NCBI GenBank assembly: GCA_012932865.1
Contig: SAXG01000002.1
Span: 434,001-498,000, forward strand
Source: Amylostereum areolatum
Lineage: Eukaryota; Basidiomycota; Agaricomycetes; Russulales; Stereaceae
Reading direction: 5' to 3'
Length of the DNA: 64,000 bases
Shown in pieces: positions 47,601-58,230 of this stretch (its first letter is position 1; each line of letters starts with the position of its first letter). The notes below the pieces were generated by a model. That model saw nothing but the letters and a program-made list of their open reading frames with translations, did not search any database and was not told where the DNA came from. The position numbers and the translations under genes are program-made.

Positions 47601-48148
47601 CTACGCACGCAGAGGCGCCAATGGACAATACAAGTCAGTCTTTACAGCCGGTTGACCCTTCGTGACTTGCTCTTATCGTTTTGCGCCGTAGGCTCGTCCA
47701 TCTCTTCCTCGTAGGAGGCCACCTCGTGCAGTTTCGCATCAAGCCGGAGGCATTATTCCACCCGCGGCGAAGTAAAGTCGTGAATTTGCTAGATGCATAC
47801 ACAGCGTCCGGCATTTTTGCTGCCCAAGAACTACCTCGGGGACAATACAAGCCGAATAGCGCGCCGGCCGCTCGTCGATATCGCGATGGACTGGAGACCA
47901 ATGACCCAGAGGAGGATCTGCTCTTCGTGGTGTATTACTACCCGCACACGGTCGGTGCGGGTATGAACTCTCGGGCCGCCATGCCATCCCTGAGCACAAA
48001 GAGGAAGCTCCTGGTGTTCAGGGCCAGGAGCAAGGTCGAGCGGGACCTGTGGTGCTCGGCGATCAATATGGAGATTGAGAAGATTGCGAGGGCGACGAAG
48101 GAGAGGGAGGCGAGGATGAGAGATGCAGGCAAGTTGGTCGAGAAGTGA
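44657..48148 (+). CDS. PH-domain protein, SPO71/meiosis-type
   Basis: Large protein (about 950 residues) assembled from about ten exons. The first exon (44657-45766) has a His-rich patch, KRMASPRRKPNGFF, an acidic helix and a long disordered Ser/Pro region. Later exons carry SREWTEFMVVWRKDRIEFYEDY (strand pattern of a first PH domain), RKRLDEGAKLELSWRTDT, VEGYLDQIKPATQGRRSLYLTV (start of a second PH domain), MKRCFELVMTSGRVLRFE, AKTAIEWIERLRALVRYW, and a third PH-like part with LVGGHLVQFRIKPEALFH ending KLVEK. The split PH pattern and C-terminal block fit the fungal SPO71 family, which acts in prospore membrane or septum growth in yeast. In a basidiomycete the role is unknown. Confidence 0.68.
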
Positions 48149-48412
48149 GTAGGAGTTGTATGAACTTTTGCTTTCTCAATGGGACAACTTTATAATATTG
48201 ACAGATAGTATGACATCTTCACGACATACTACCATCCTCATACTTAGCGCATCTATTTATGTTTGTTTATTGATATGAATTTGAGCCCGTATTGCGTGTC
48301 GACCGGGGTCGTAAAACTGGCATTCACAATATGGGGCGAACCCGATGTAGAGATGCCATTATGATAGGAGCAGTAGAACTTGTAAGCAGACGGATGGAGA
48401 GACTATGACTTC

Positions 48413-49077
48413 TTTGGCCTTTTCGCTGGAGGTGACCTACGTCAAACCTAGCATAGACAGAACCAGCGATTGAAAACGTACCTCCGTATCGACTGCGAGC
48501 TGTCACCCTGTTTACGACAGGGCCAAAGTCAATAGCCCCACGGACGAGCTTGTAGCTATACCTGGATGTTAGCTAGGATCCTGAAGAACAAGGGCAGATC
48601 GAAACACACCGGACACCCGGCAAATCTTGCGCACGGCCGCCACGCACAAGCACGACGCTATGTTCCTGCAAATTGTGTCCTTCACCAGGAATGTACGCCT
48701 GAAGGGTCTTTCCGGTCGAGAGCTTGATACGAGCGACCTTACGTTTGGCTGAGTTGGGCTTCTTGGGCTTCGCGACGAAGACTTGAACGACGACGCCTTT
48801 CCTCTGCGGGTTGCGCTCGAGGAGCGGGGCTTTTGATTCCCTGGATTTCTTCGGCTTACGTGAGACGCGACGTTTCATAGACTGGTTAAGGGTGACGAGG
48901 GTGGGTGCGGAGGGATGGAACGCGCGCGCTCGGAGTGCAAGGGGGGCGGGGAGCGTTGACGAAGGAAGCAACAGAACGGAACGAATGAGTGAGGCAGGTT
49001 GCGCACGACAGGCAATAGCGCCACGAAGAGCAGACGGCCGAGAAAGGGCTCGGAAGGCGGGCAGCATGCTGTCGACG
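48413..49077 (-). CDS. mrps12: Mitochondrial ribosomal protein uS12m (MRPS12)
   Basis: Small-subunit mitoribosomal protein that helps form the decoding centre. The start [18 protein letters not shown] opens an arginine-rich presequence. The mature part shows [18 protein letters not shown], then [56 protein letters not shown] and DLPGV, then after an intron [16 protein letters not shown] and RSRYGAKRPKKS. A second intron ends at a CCAG acceptor inside the last exon; only that acceptor gives the universal GxKRPKK-type end. The KPNS and GGR-DLPGV motifs are intact. An upstream in-frame ATG (49175) exists, but MLPAF gives the better presequence. The 5' sequence is shared with NSE2 on the other strand. 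Confidence 0.93.
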
Positions 49078-49318
49078 CGGGTGAGCTTGACGTTGAACCA
49101 GATGTGCAGCGGGTCCTTGGCGGGTCCTAGAATCCGAAATAGTGAGGTCAGGCCGGAGGAGACGTGGGAAAACATCGCCGTTTCCCGACGGATTCACGCT
49201 TTTCGCGTCGCGCCTCAACGCGTCTTGTTCTTCTTGACCATCTCGCGTCTCGCGCTCCCACTCTACTTCTATACCCTTGGCCCGACCCACTTACCACCTC
49301 TAGGTATTCTTGCCCAGC
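49078..49318. promoter_or_regulatory. Divergent promoter MRPS12/NSE2
   Basis: 241 bp between divergent starts, C/T-rich at 49195-49290 before the NSE2 start. The shared promoter suggests possible co-regulation, which is an inference only. Confidence 0.45.
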
Positions 49319-50618
49319 ATGGCACTTGCATCTTCACGTCGCCGCACGAATGGTCGCACTGCTCAGCCCATGGACGATGTCATCGAGGATCCCGAGGTTT
49401 CTCAGCCAGGCGCGACTGAGGACGTGGACATGGACGAAGACGAGAAGGACCACCCGCGCCGTCCCGGAAAGTCGCAAGTCAAACTGGAAAAAGTGAAAAA
49501 GGAAGGAAAGAGGCGTGCGAGGGACATGGACGAAGAAGAGCAGAACGAGGATGATGACCAAGAGCTCCCCGTTATCAATGAAGAAACGTTCGGGAACAAG
49601 CCAATCGACGCACACGAGGGCCAGAAATTGCAGGGCATGGCTGGCGACTGGACTCAAATCGAAGAGCACATGCGTAACACCGCGTTTCGATTGATGAGCG
49701 AACTGGCTGGCGCTGTGGCAGATGTTTTGGAAGATCAGGATACCAAAGTATGCCGATACGCTATATTGCGACGTTTTCCACTGATGTCCGCTTCAGGAAA
49801 TAAAGCAACTTGATGGACTGATGAGAAGCATAGTTGACATCGACACTGAGCTACTCACTCGAGCGGAGGCGTTGAGCGATTTGCACCAGGCAATAAGGGC
49901 CGGCGATGAAATCGTAGGCACCGGACAATAAGCCCGTATTTCATCTTTTCTCATATGTGCATCCTATAGGACGATATCATTGCGAAGCATAACGAAGTCT
50001 ATCAGGCGAAGGCCGACGCAAACGATAAAAAAACGACGCGACAGAAATACTCGAAGAACGAAGCATATATTGCGTTCAGACAGTCAATATGGGTGCGTCG
50101 CTAATATCTGGGCCTGCTCTTTCGTTGACTTTTCTTACAGGAGGTGCAAAATCCAGAGACGGGTATGCCGCCAGTTGTGGAGTTTCTGCCCAAAGGTAAG
50201 GATCTTCGCGAGAGATGTTTGAACTACATTAACAGTCGATACTAGAGGATGGCGACGACAGCGACGACGACGACGATATCCAAGTCGGGGGTGTAGCATT
50301 GGACCTGAAGTGTCCACTCACCCTCACGTGGCTTACCCACCCTGTTACATCGTGAGTTCGCCACTTGTCACCATGGCGGTCGCCTAAACATGTTCCTCAG
50401 GACTTGTATGCAAGCACTCGTTCTCTGGGGCCGCCATCCAAGACATGCTGGGCCCAAACAAATACACGAAGAAGATGTGCCCTGCCGCGGGCTGCAAGAA
50501 GATGGTTTGCTTGAATGACTTCAAGCCGGACAAAGACTTAGAACGAAAGGTTAAGAATGCAGAGCGCAGGCGGGCGAGGCGGGAAGAGGAAAACGAGGCA
50601 GAGGAGATCGTCGAGTAG
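49319..50618 (+). CDS. nse2: SMC5/6 complex SUMO E3 ligase NSE2/MMS21, with a doubtful SP-RING junction
   Basis: SUMO ligase of the Smc5/6 genome-stability complex. The start MALASSRRRTNGRTAQPMDD is followed by an acidic N-terminus, INEETFGNKPIDAHEGQKLQ, the Smc5-binding helices (AFRLMSELAGAVADVLED, LLTRAEALSDLHQAI, YQAKADANDKKTTRQKYS), and then the SP-RING: VALDLKCPLTLTWLTHPVTS, HSFSGAAIQDML and MCPAAGCKKMVCLNDFKPDKDL. The intron after PVTS (50352-50400) leads into GACTTGTATGCAAGCAC. The expected TCKHS needs four fewer bases (TATG) here; as written the zinc-binding Cys and His are out of frame. Either an indel or an unusual splice is involved. The stop is at 50616-50618. Confidence 0.78.
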
Positions 50619-50938
50619 ATCCGCCCGAAGTTCCAAGTAAGTTAATGGCGGGTTTTCATGGCACAGGTATCATTATATCTTCTTGTAATTGCGCTCTACA
50701 TCACTTGATAATGTGACACACTCTACTAAATCGACCCCAATGCAGCGGTCATTTTTGACAGATGAATGTCTGCATTGACAAGCAGATGCATTGCATCAAT
50801 GCTCCAAGATCGGTCTTGTTCGTCTGTTCTCTACCACCTACCCTATCACTACCACTATCACCACATACCATCACCGCCCGCCTCTCGCCAGCAACCTACT
50901 TCACTGTCGTTTTTCTCTCGGATCACACACCATCTATT
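50619..50938. other. Intergenic region
   Basis: 320 bp between NSE2 and the next + strand gene. C/T-rich sequence from 50830 to 50930 fits a promoter of the downstream gene. Confidence 0.45.
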
Positions 50939-51505
50939 ATGTCCACCGAGCTCAAGTTTCAGCCTCCGCGTACGCCCGAGCCCTACCGCCGCGTGCGCGA
51001 ACCAGGATCGCCGCTCGCGCGGTATGGCAAGTCTCTCCCGCGTAAACTTCCCTCTTTGCGACTGTGGAAGGACGTCTGCCAGGTACGGTCTTACTCTACT
51101 CCATTAGCGGGTTACTTGAGCTAATATCCTGCACAGGAACATATCTCAGTTACGAGCAAGAGCTCCCCGCCTTACGACACACGCTCCCACAGCGACAATC
51201 CGTTCTTCAGTCTCCGTCGCGCCAACGTTCCAGATCCATCCAACGCACAACCTCAGTTCTTGCCGATATCACCGCGCTCTAGGCGGGTCGAAGCGCTGTC
51301 GTCGATGCGTACTAAGAGCTTGAAGCGCAAATTGGAAGACGCCGGGCTAGAGCTCCCTGAAGTGACCGACGGGGCGATGCAGTGCGTGTTGGAAGCCGGG
51401 CGGGAATCGCGGGTGAAGCGTGCGCGGACTGGGAGACTTGTGGCGGCGGAAAGGAGAACTGTTGCGAAGGCGGGCGGGAACCAGCACACGGACGGATCCA
51501 TATAA
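50939..51505 (+). CDS. Hypothetical basic protein (two exons)
   Basis: Start MSTELKFQPPRTPEPYRRVREP with several TP/SP sites, then LARYGKSLPRKLPSLRLWKDVCQ, an intron of about 55 bp, and EHISVTSKSSPPYDTRSHSD, FLPISPRSRRVEALSSMRTK, LKRKLEDAGLELPEVTDGAMQ and a basic C-terminus ending NQHTDGSI. It is about 170 residues, highly charged, with no recognised domain. SP/TP and Arg/Lys clusters suggest a nuclear, kinase-regulated protein, which is a guess. The splice sites are good. Confidence 0.5.
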
Positions 51506-51980
51506 TTTTTTACATGATCCTGCAGTTCTATCTCATTCGACATGCCCTCATACCCTATCTGTTTGTAATGACTACGTGCGTGCCGCGCTGAAGATCTTTC
51601 GTCAAGTCACCTTGAAAAACGATGTAGCACATGTGAATTGTGATGATAGCTCCTAGGGGAACTCAATTTCGCAAACCAACCATGTACTTAGCATCGTTGC
51701 TGACAGCTCTAATCAGCCACTGAGACTATGTACTAAAAGAACATCAAAGGGGCTCGTCGATGAGTCGACTGGTTGCATTTCCATTATGGTCCACTGAGCA
51801 CCCGGTATTTCCAGTCCTCATGTTGGGATTCACAAAAAAATTACTGTGCACTACAAGGCCGCCAATGTAACATATTCATATATCTCGTACTTATAAATCG
51901 ACCCCCCTCTGGTTAACTCCAGATTCAAGACCGACTATACGTCTCGGTGACCCACAGCACATGTAAAGTGACATGCCAAC
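51506..51980. other. Convergent intergenic region
   Basis: 475 bp, AT-richer, shared 3' region of the hypothetical gene and the lyase. No gene was recognised. Confidence 0.5.
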
Positions 51981-54085
51981 TTAGAACAACTCTATAGAGT
52001 CGTAGACAAAGTTGGGACTCAGAAAGGTGTCTCCGCTGCTGCCTGAGACCACGTTGATTTTGATGGTATTTGTTCCCGCAACAAGTGTACCCGCCGGGAT
52101 TTTGACATCGTAGACTTGATTGATGCCTCGCCATGTACCCCTCGTGACACCACGAGAATCAACAGCAGTCGGTGCTGTACAAGATACCACGGTCAGCGTC
52201 GATGCATCCGTATAGAATGAAGCAATGTCGGGTACACACCGGCAGGAACGGGGCCATTGAATGAGTTGACAGTGACCTGAGGCCGGCCACCTGCGAACGA
52301 CGACGTGGTACGGATGCGCAGCGTACGGGCACCGATCTGCGAAGAGGACGCTTTCCAGACGATCGTGGTAGGGCTATTGGCCGACTTGAATTGAGCCATT
52401 GGGAACGACGACACCGCCGAGCTGCCCACAGTGAAGGTGACAGGGCCCCAGGAGCTCATACGCGAGTCAGATCTATGGTAGAAATGCATGAATGAAGAAG
52501 GTTAGATGACAAATCTGGACAAGAAACACACGGGTGCATCGATTCAATCTTATCAGCGTTGAGTAATCCAGCAGGAGTCCCATCTACCGCGCCTATATTC
52601 CATATGGTGCTGGGTCGGCTCAGCGACGAGGTGAGGGTGAGGGACGCAGTACCGCCCTTGGAAACTGTTACCTATATTTTGCGATGAACAAGCAGAAGAC
52701 TTCTTGCGAAGATGTGGCTTACACTTCCGGTGCCAGCCTCGAGCTCGCCTTGGAAAAGGGTCGCAGTGTATGTCCCGGGTTTCATAAGCGGACTTGTGAA
52801 GGAACCGCTGATAGCATTCGGGTCAGATGAAGTCAGAAATGTAAGACGCGACATCATACCCAGATCCAGAAGTCCAATACTGAGCTGCAGAGTTCTGCGA
52901 GCAGTCAGGCAATATTCGAAACGCGAATCGGAGAACGACTATACCTTGAAGCCGATGGTTACAGGCTGACCAGAGAGCGTACCGGAGTAGCTACCTTTCA
53001 CTGTGCCGCGGCCAGAAGCCGGTACGTAACCTTGGAGGTTGAGAGCATCCATAAAGATGTATCGAGGGTGCCAGAAGGTGTCGCGCCGGTAGTGAAAGCG
53101 AGTGCATATGGCCCGAAAAAGCCCTTTCGGTAGGTCTCAGCTGGAGGAATATAAGCCAATCACGCAATGATCAAAGACAAAAAGGCGCACTCTGTTCATG
53201 GTTGCTGTTCATTTGGAAGTACACCTCTTGCTGGGCACTGCCTTGATTATTGATGTCTACACGCCGTCGTCAGCGCGACACCAACAAGCAGCCATGAATG
53301 AGGCTTGCCACGGAAGAAAGGACCACCGGATGAGGTTTCGTATCCTGTTCCAGGGATGATCATGAACGCGCCTACGCCGGATCCCGTCACGCCATGAACT
53401 TTGTCCTCGATGTGGCGAACCTATGATATAGATTGAATCAATACACCAAAATGGGCAAACAAAGCGGGCGCACGCTGGAGTAGAACTTGGATCGCGTCTG
53501 ACCGTTGACAAGAAAAACGTCAGATCCTTCAACAGAAGTTCCGCCTTCCACATTGGATTGAGGATGTCCGTTAGGTAGGTTAGCTTTGTTGAGGCGAGCG
53601 ATAAGGCGCAACTCTCCGATGCTAGGCTCCTCCGATATAAAGGTACCCATATACAACGTGTTCACTCCAGAACGGACGATGTAGTAATGCGTCTGAGGAC
53701 GCGTGAGGAGCCATCCATGAAGGCATGAAAGTGCCGCAGCACTCACGATCGTGGATGTCTTGATTGTGATGACCGCAACGTTGTTGTTCACGGACGAAGT
53801 GACCGTCGCAGAGCCCAAACCCGAAACAAGCTGCGTAAACTTAGATGAGTCTTGAAGCTGCTTTCCATTGAAGGTGATCGACGTGATGTCACCATTGGCT
53901 TTATTGACTGTACAAAAAGTGTGAAAAAGTCAGAGAAAGAATCAGGCGCGATGTTGCTAACACGCACTGGTCGTAATCAGCCCTGCACCAGAGTTCACGA
54001 GAAAGTTGTTCCCTGATGTCGTCACTCCGAACTGGGCGAACGCCAGTGGCAAGCACAGCAGGATTGCAAAGAAACCCGACCACAT
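51981..54085 (-). CDS. Secreted rhamnogalacturonan lyase, PL4 family
   Basis: Cleaves rhamnogalacturonan I of pectin by beta-elimination. The start [19 protein letters not shown] is a clear signal peptide, so the enzyme is secreted. The N-terminal catalytic beta-sandwich includes [36 protein letters not shown] and TRSKFYSS, where the Lys matches the family's catalytic Lys, and VHGVTGSG, where the His matches the catalytic His. [14 protein letters not shown] and a FnIII-like and jelly-roll C-terminal part ([19 protein letters not shown] ... [12 protein letters not shown]) complete the usual three-domain plan. Exons number about nine. The stop is at 51981-51983. It indicates plant-cell-wall degradation. 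Members of this family are secreted plant-decay enzymes, not toxins. Confidence 0.9.
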
Positions 54086-54840
54086 GGTGATGCGACCACT
54101 GGGCGGAGGAATGAAAGGGAAGGTGGGGAAGGTTAAGGACTTTCAATTCCGTCTAGCCGTTGCCTTTTGTACCCTTCAGGCGCGGTTTGGCTGTTCCAAG
54201 TCTTCTCGCCTAGTCGGACTCCCCGCATGGATGCCGGATGTGATCAAAACGGGATATTCAAGTATATCCACTAGGCAACGAGCATGCACAGATGCTCGCC
54301 ATTGGCTTAACATGGTGACTTGGCAGACTAGTGTGCGAAACCTACGGCAATAAAATGAACAGATATACCGAGGATGTTTCGAGGAGCCTCGTGAGTGGGC
54401 ACAAGACGCCGTACAGCAACCAGCTGCTCAACGCAGCACACGGTCAAGGAACGACGTCTGAACCTTGTTTCTCTTGAACACATCCTAACACCCGCCACGG
54501 TCCGGAACTGGCGCTGACCTTCAGTGGCACGATAGATGCTTGGCAGAAGAAGGTGGATGAGGCTTGAAGCTTGAAGCTTGAAGCTTGAAGGCCTCGAGGT
54601 ACATTGATTGACTGCCAAAGCCGAAAGACCCGATGAGACCCAGCCTTCTTCCTGCTAAGTGCTGACAGAGTCTTCGCAACAACCAGATCCGTAGAGCTTG
54701 GAGATACTTACAACCAAGCCGGCTGACTATAAAGGACGTATTCGTTGCTAATTCCTGGCTCTAATCTTGCTGAAATTGGTCTCAAAACTTAGTCTCTACA
54801 CTCTGATGTACATGTACCTAATCCTAGTCTCTAAGAATTT
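54086..54840. other. Upstream region of the lyase and start of the mobile block
   Basis: About 750 bp without a gene. It contains the lyase promoter and the short GCTTGAA repeat; otherwise nothing was recognised. Confidence 0.45.
54562..54589. repeat. (GCTTGAA)4 tandem microrepeat
   Basis: Four perfect, uninterrupted copies of the 7-bp unit GCTTGAA. They lie in intergenic DNA between the lyase gene and the mobile block. The overlapping AAGCTT forms several HindIII-like palindromes. Confidence 0.85.
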
Positions 54841-54858
54841 GTGGTGTTCCCTCTCCCG

Positions 54859-55006
54859 CTAGGTGTGCATTTTCGGCGCTATGGTGGGCGTTCTGTTCCC
54901 TATGGTGGGTGGTTTCTCCTCTCTGGTGAGTGTCCCCTCCGCCATGGCGTACATTGTCCCCGCTATGGTGGATATTATCTACCCTACGGTGTATGTTTTC
55001 TCGGCC
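54859..55006. repeat. Degenerate 21-bp tandem repeat block
   Basis: About seven head-to-tail 21-bp units, each beginning near C(T/C)ATGGTG or a variant. Read on the minus strand, they give a 7-residue peptide repeat of the type D/E-N-x-H-H-x-G (for example DNIHHSG, DNVRHGG, QNAHHSA). Read on the + strand, they give a hydrophobic 7-residue repeat. The block ends about 107 bp before the integrase start and may be its promoter-proximal repeat. Confidence 0.75.
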
Positions 55007-55112
55007 CACTGCAGACGTTTCTCGGCCGCCTTCCGCCCCGTCTCTCCGCGTTGGTCTCGCAACGGCTATCGTCGTCGCTCCTTCCACCTCCCACTATCCT
55101 CGAAGTCCGATC

Positions 55113-57096
55113 ATGTCTACCCCTCCAGATCAAGACTCAACAACACCCCAAGATCTTCTTCTGGCATTCCAAGACCGTTACCTCTCTTATCTTCAACGAC
55201 TTGAGGAGGTCATGGTCTGGATGTCGGACTCCACGGTTTTGGAAAGACTAGGCGACGACCTGGATGAATTCACCAGACTTGTAGAGCAGGTAAGCACATG
55301 GAATCCACACCTTCTCCTTCCTATTCACACCTTCTCCTTCCAGCATTCGGCCATCTTTCCTCCACTGGAGCTGCAAGGGCTTCTTCAAAGTCTGCAGACC
55401 ATGCGCCACGACGTCCAGCTTCAATATCGGGAGGTTCTTGACCAGTCGCATCACGGCCGCCCAACGATTGTCAGGGAAGTTCACACTGGGGGTCCTGGAC
55501 GCCCTTCCATCTGGATCGATCCCGACTGGTTACGCTGGGCCTACGGACATCGTCCAGTTAGCCAGATAGCAAGGTTCCTGGGAGTGGGAAGGACGACTGT
55601 GCGCGCTGCGCTGCTCGAACACGGAATTGCTCAGGAGCAGGAAAATCCGTTCCCTCGCGCAAACGGCGAGGACAATCTTGGGTGAGCCTTATTCTTCCTT
55701 TGCTTGTTTCTCTGGGCTGGGCTTATTTCAAACTTAGGGGTGAACCCAACCAGGATGACGGAGATGATGGTCTTCAGCCTGTGGGCGACCCCCTCCTAGA
55801 CCCCACTCCCGCAGTGTCCAACGCTGGGTTGGGACCAGATGAGCCCGAAGTTATTTCTTACACCCGACCTGTCACTTCGATCACGGACGAAGAACTCGAC
55901 CAAACCATAACTCGCCTTCGCACACATTTCAGGAGGGCTGGGATCTCCATGATGGATGGCATGCTCAAACGCCTGGGCATTCGCGTCTCTCGCAAACGCA
56001 TAGGTGACTCCCTCTTGAGGATTGACCCAGTCCATAGAGTCTTCGATCGTATTCGCATTCGACGGCGACAGTATAAAGTCCCAGGCCCAAACTCTCTGTG
56101 GCACCACAACGGCCAACATGGTGCGATTTCCTGGCTGCTTTCCACCCTCTAGAAACCTAACCTTGTAGACCAGGGCTTATAAGGTGGCGCATCGTCATCC
56201 ACGGCTTCATTGACGGCTACTCCCGCCTTATCACAGCCTTACGCGCCCACAACAACAACCGCGCAGCCACGGTGCTGGCTTTATTTCTGGAAGGAGCAGA
56301 AAGGTTTGGTGTTCCTTCGCGCCTTCGAGGTGACCATGGAACAGAGAACTTGGAAGTGGCTGCCTGGATAGAAGACTTCCGAGGGGAGCGTCGAGGGTCA
56401 TATATTTGGGGAAGGTGAGTCGTTGCTCGGCTGCAAAGGTCACCTATGCTTATCTACCTGTCTAAATTCCTCAGAAGCATTCACAACGTTCGTATTGAGC
56501 GTTTGTGGGTGGATGTCACCGCACAAGTGGGATCCCATTGGTCAGAGTTCTTCGGGACCTTAGAGCTCTCTCATGGGCTTGACATCAACCACATGCCCCA
56601 CATATGGCTCCTCCACCACCTCTTTCTCCCCATCATCAATGCCAAGCTCCAGTTCTTTGCTGAGAGTTGGAATCATCATAGGATCCAGATGCGCCACCAG
56701 CCATCCCGCTCTCCAGCAGACATGTTTGGCTTTGACATGTTGACCCAAGGCATCCGAGGAGACGTTTTGCCTTCAGACAATCTCTCCGAACAGGAGCTAG
56801 AAGTTTTTGGAGTAGATTGGGAAGGTTTGCAGGATGATAGACTTCTCCAGTCTCAGCTTGGGAACAATGGTAGAGATGAGGGTGCAACTTCTTGGGTTGG
56901 TAGAACTGGTCCTCCTGATCATCTCAACTCTGTTGTAGTGGACCCTCCTCCTGAGGATGGGGTACCTCCAGAGGTTGTTCAAGGCCTTCAGGAGGCTGTT
57001 GCACCTTGGGCTGGAGAAGCAGATGATGGGGCAAGGACTGCTATGTGGACTGCTAGACTTTTGTATATGAGAAGCATTTATGGAAATCAGTTTTGA
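55113..57096 (+). CDS. Integrase-core (DDE) domain protein, transposon-derived
   Basis: Four or more exons. The N-terminus MSTPPDQDSTTPQDLLLAF is helical. A helix-turn-helix-like part, SQIARFLGVGRTTVRAALLEH, follows, then the integrase core: NSLWHHNGQHG (intron 56120-56175) to LIRWRIVIHGFIDGYSRLI, RLRGDHGTENLEVAAWI, RGSYIWGR and SIHNVRIERLWVDV. This order is the retroviral-integrase-like core seen in many Agaricomycete genes. The second Asp (GDHGTEN) and the Glu (RIERLW) are present, but the first expected catalytic Asp, in WHxDG, is Asn (AAC). It ends SIYGNQF at 57096. A catalytically weakened or domesticated transposase is possible. It lies tail to tail with the dioxygenase-like gene, 75 bp apart. 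Confidence 0.78.
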
Positions 57097-57989
57097 ACTT
57101 TCACACTTTGAACCCCTTTCCAAAACAAAACCATTCATTCTACTAAGCAATCAACCAAACATACAACCAGTCTACTTCCTAGGGAACAAGTTTGAGTTGG
57201 AGATGAGACCCTGAGCATCACAGCTTGTGTCCACAATACCAGCCTTCTCTGCTGCCTTCACAGAGTTGTATCCCAACTCTGCAGTCTGGAACATTGAAGA
57301 CTGGTTGAACCAGACTGAGGATCTCCTACCCATCTTACCATCCAAAGGCTCAGCAGTCTCCTGAGTTGGGACACTGCCATCAGAGGTTGAGACTACTGCA
57401 AGGGATGGTTAGATAGGTGCTTCAACAGGCATGCAGAGTGAAAACTTACTGTCCCAATTAAAATGATAAAAAAGGGAGGAAGGATAGGCCACAAAAATAC
57501 CAGGGGGAATTTGGATGATGATTCCAGCCTCCCAGATGACCAACCAGGCCTTGGTCTTATGATCAAACTTGCCTGAATAACTCTGGTTAGACTCTACACA
57601 AAGAAGATGAAGAGACCACAGGCTTACCATGAACAAAAAGAAGGCAGACCCCTACAGCCAAGTTCTTCCAATCAATATGAGGTTTGCAATATACATCCAA
57701 GATTTTAGCAGAAGGGCGAGGAAAATTGAGGCAATAGTTATAAAAGAGGCCAAATTGTGGCTCTACCCCTGGGTACATTTGTTGCAATTTGCCTGCTCCG
57801 TCTTCAAACCTTTTGGCAATTTCGGGAAAGAACTGAGCCACCAGGTCGCATCCTATTTTTCTGGAGGAAATTTTCAGCAGGGGAAGAGGAAAGGAAAACA
57901 GGAGCCTACGTCAAGCGGTCAAAAGGACCACCCTTGCGAATGAAGTGGTCGATGGGCCCCTTGTTCTTCCTGTGGAAATCGCTGAGCGC

Positions 57990-57994
57990 AGGGT
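57990..57994. repeat. Target-site duplication, left copy (AGGGT)
   Basis: Directly before the TGTTAC start of the left LTR remnant. It is identical to the five bases after the right LTR. Confidence 0.85.
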
Positions 57995-58107
57995 TGTTAC
58001 AACTCGTTCAAGGTACTTCATTTCCTATTGCCTTATTAGGAAGGACGTCGCTAAACAACGAGTTACGACTGTGCCCCAGTTCGTAACCGTTCCGACGACA
58101 TAGCCGC
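57995..58107 (+). repeat. Left LTR remnant
   Basis: 113 bp identical to 61019-61131, then a degenerate part that keeps a GTCGGCATCTC match around 58121-58131 before unrelated sequence. The R/U5 region with the TATA box and the LTR's CA end are missing, as is any clear primer-binding site. Confidence 0.85.
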
Positions 58108-58230
58108 AACTATCCTCGCAATTAAGTCGGCATCTCCTCCGTCTAGGTCAGGACCAGACGGAAGAACAAGGGGTAAGCCGCTTAGGAACACACAGAAGAA
58201 CCCCAACTAAAGCGCCTGGATTCCTCACAG

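Noticed and set aside
55296..55342. Repeated CACACCTTCTCCTTCC in an integrase intron
   Set aside because: A simple duplicated polypyrimidine tract before the acceptor, expected in an intron.
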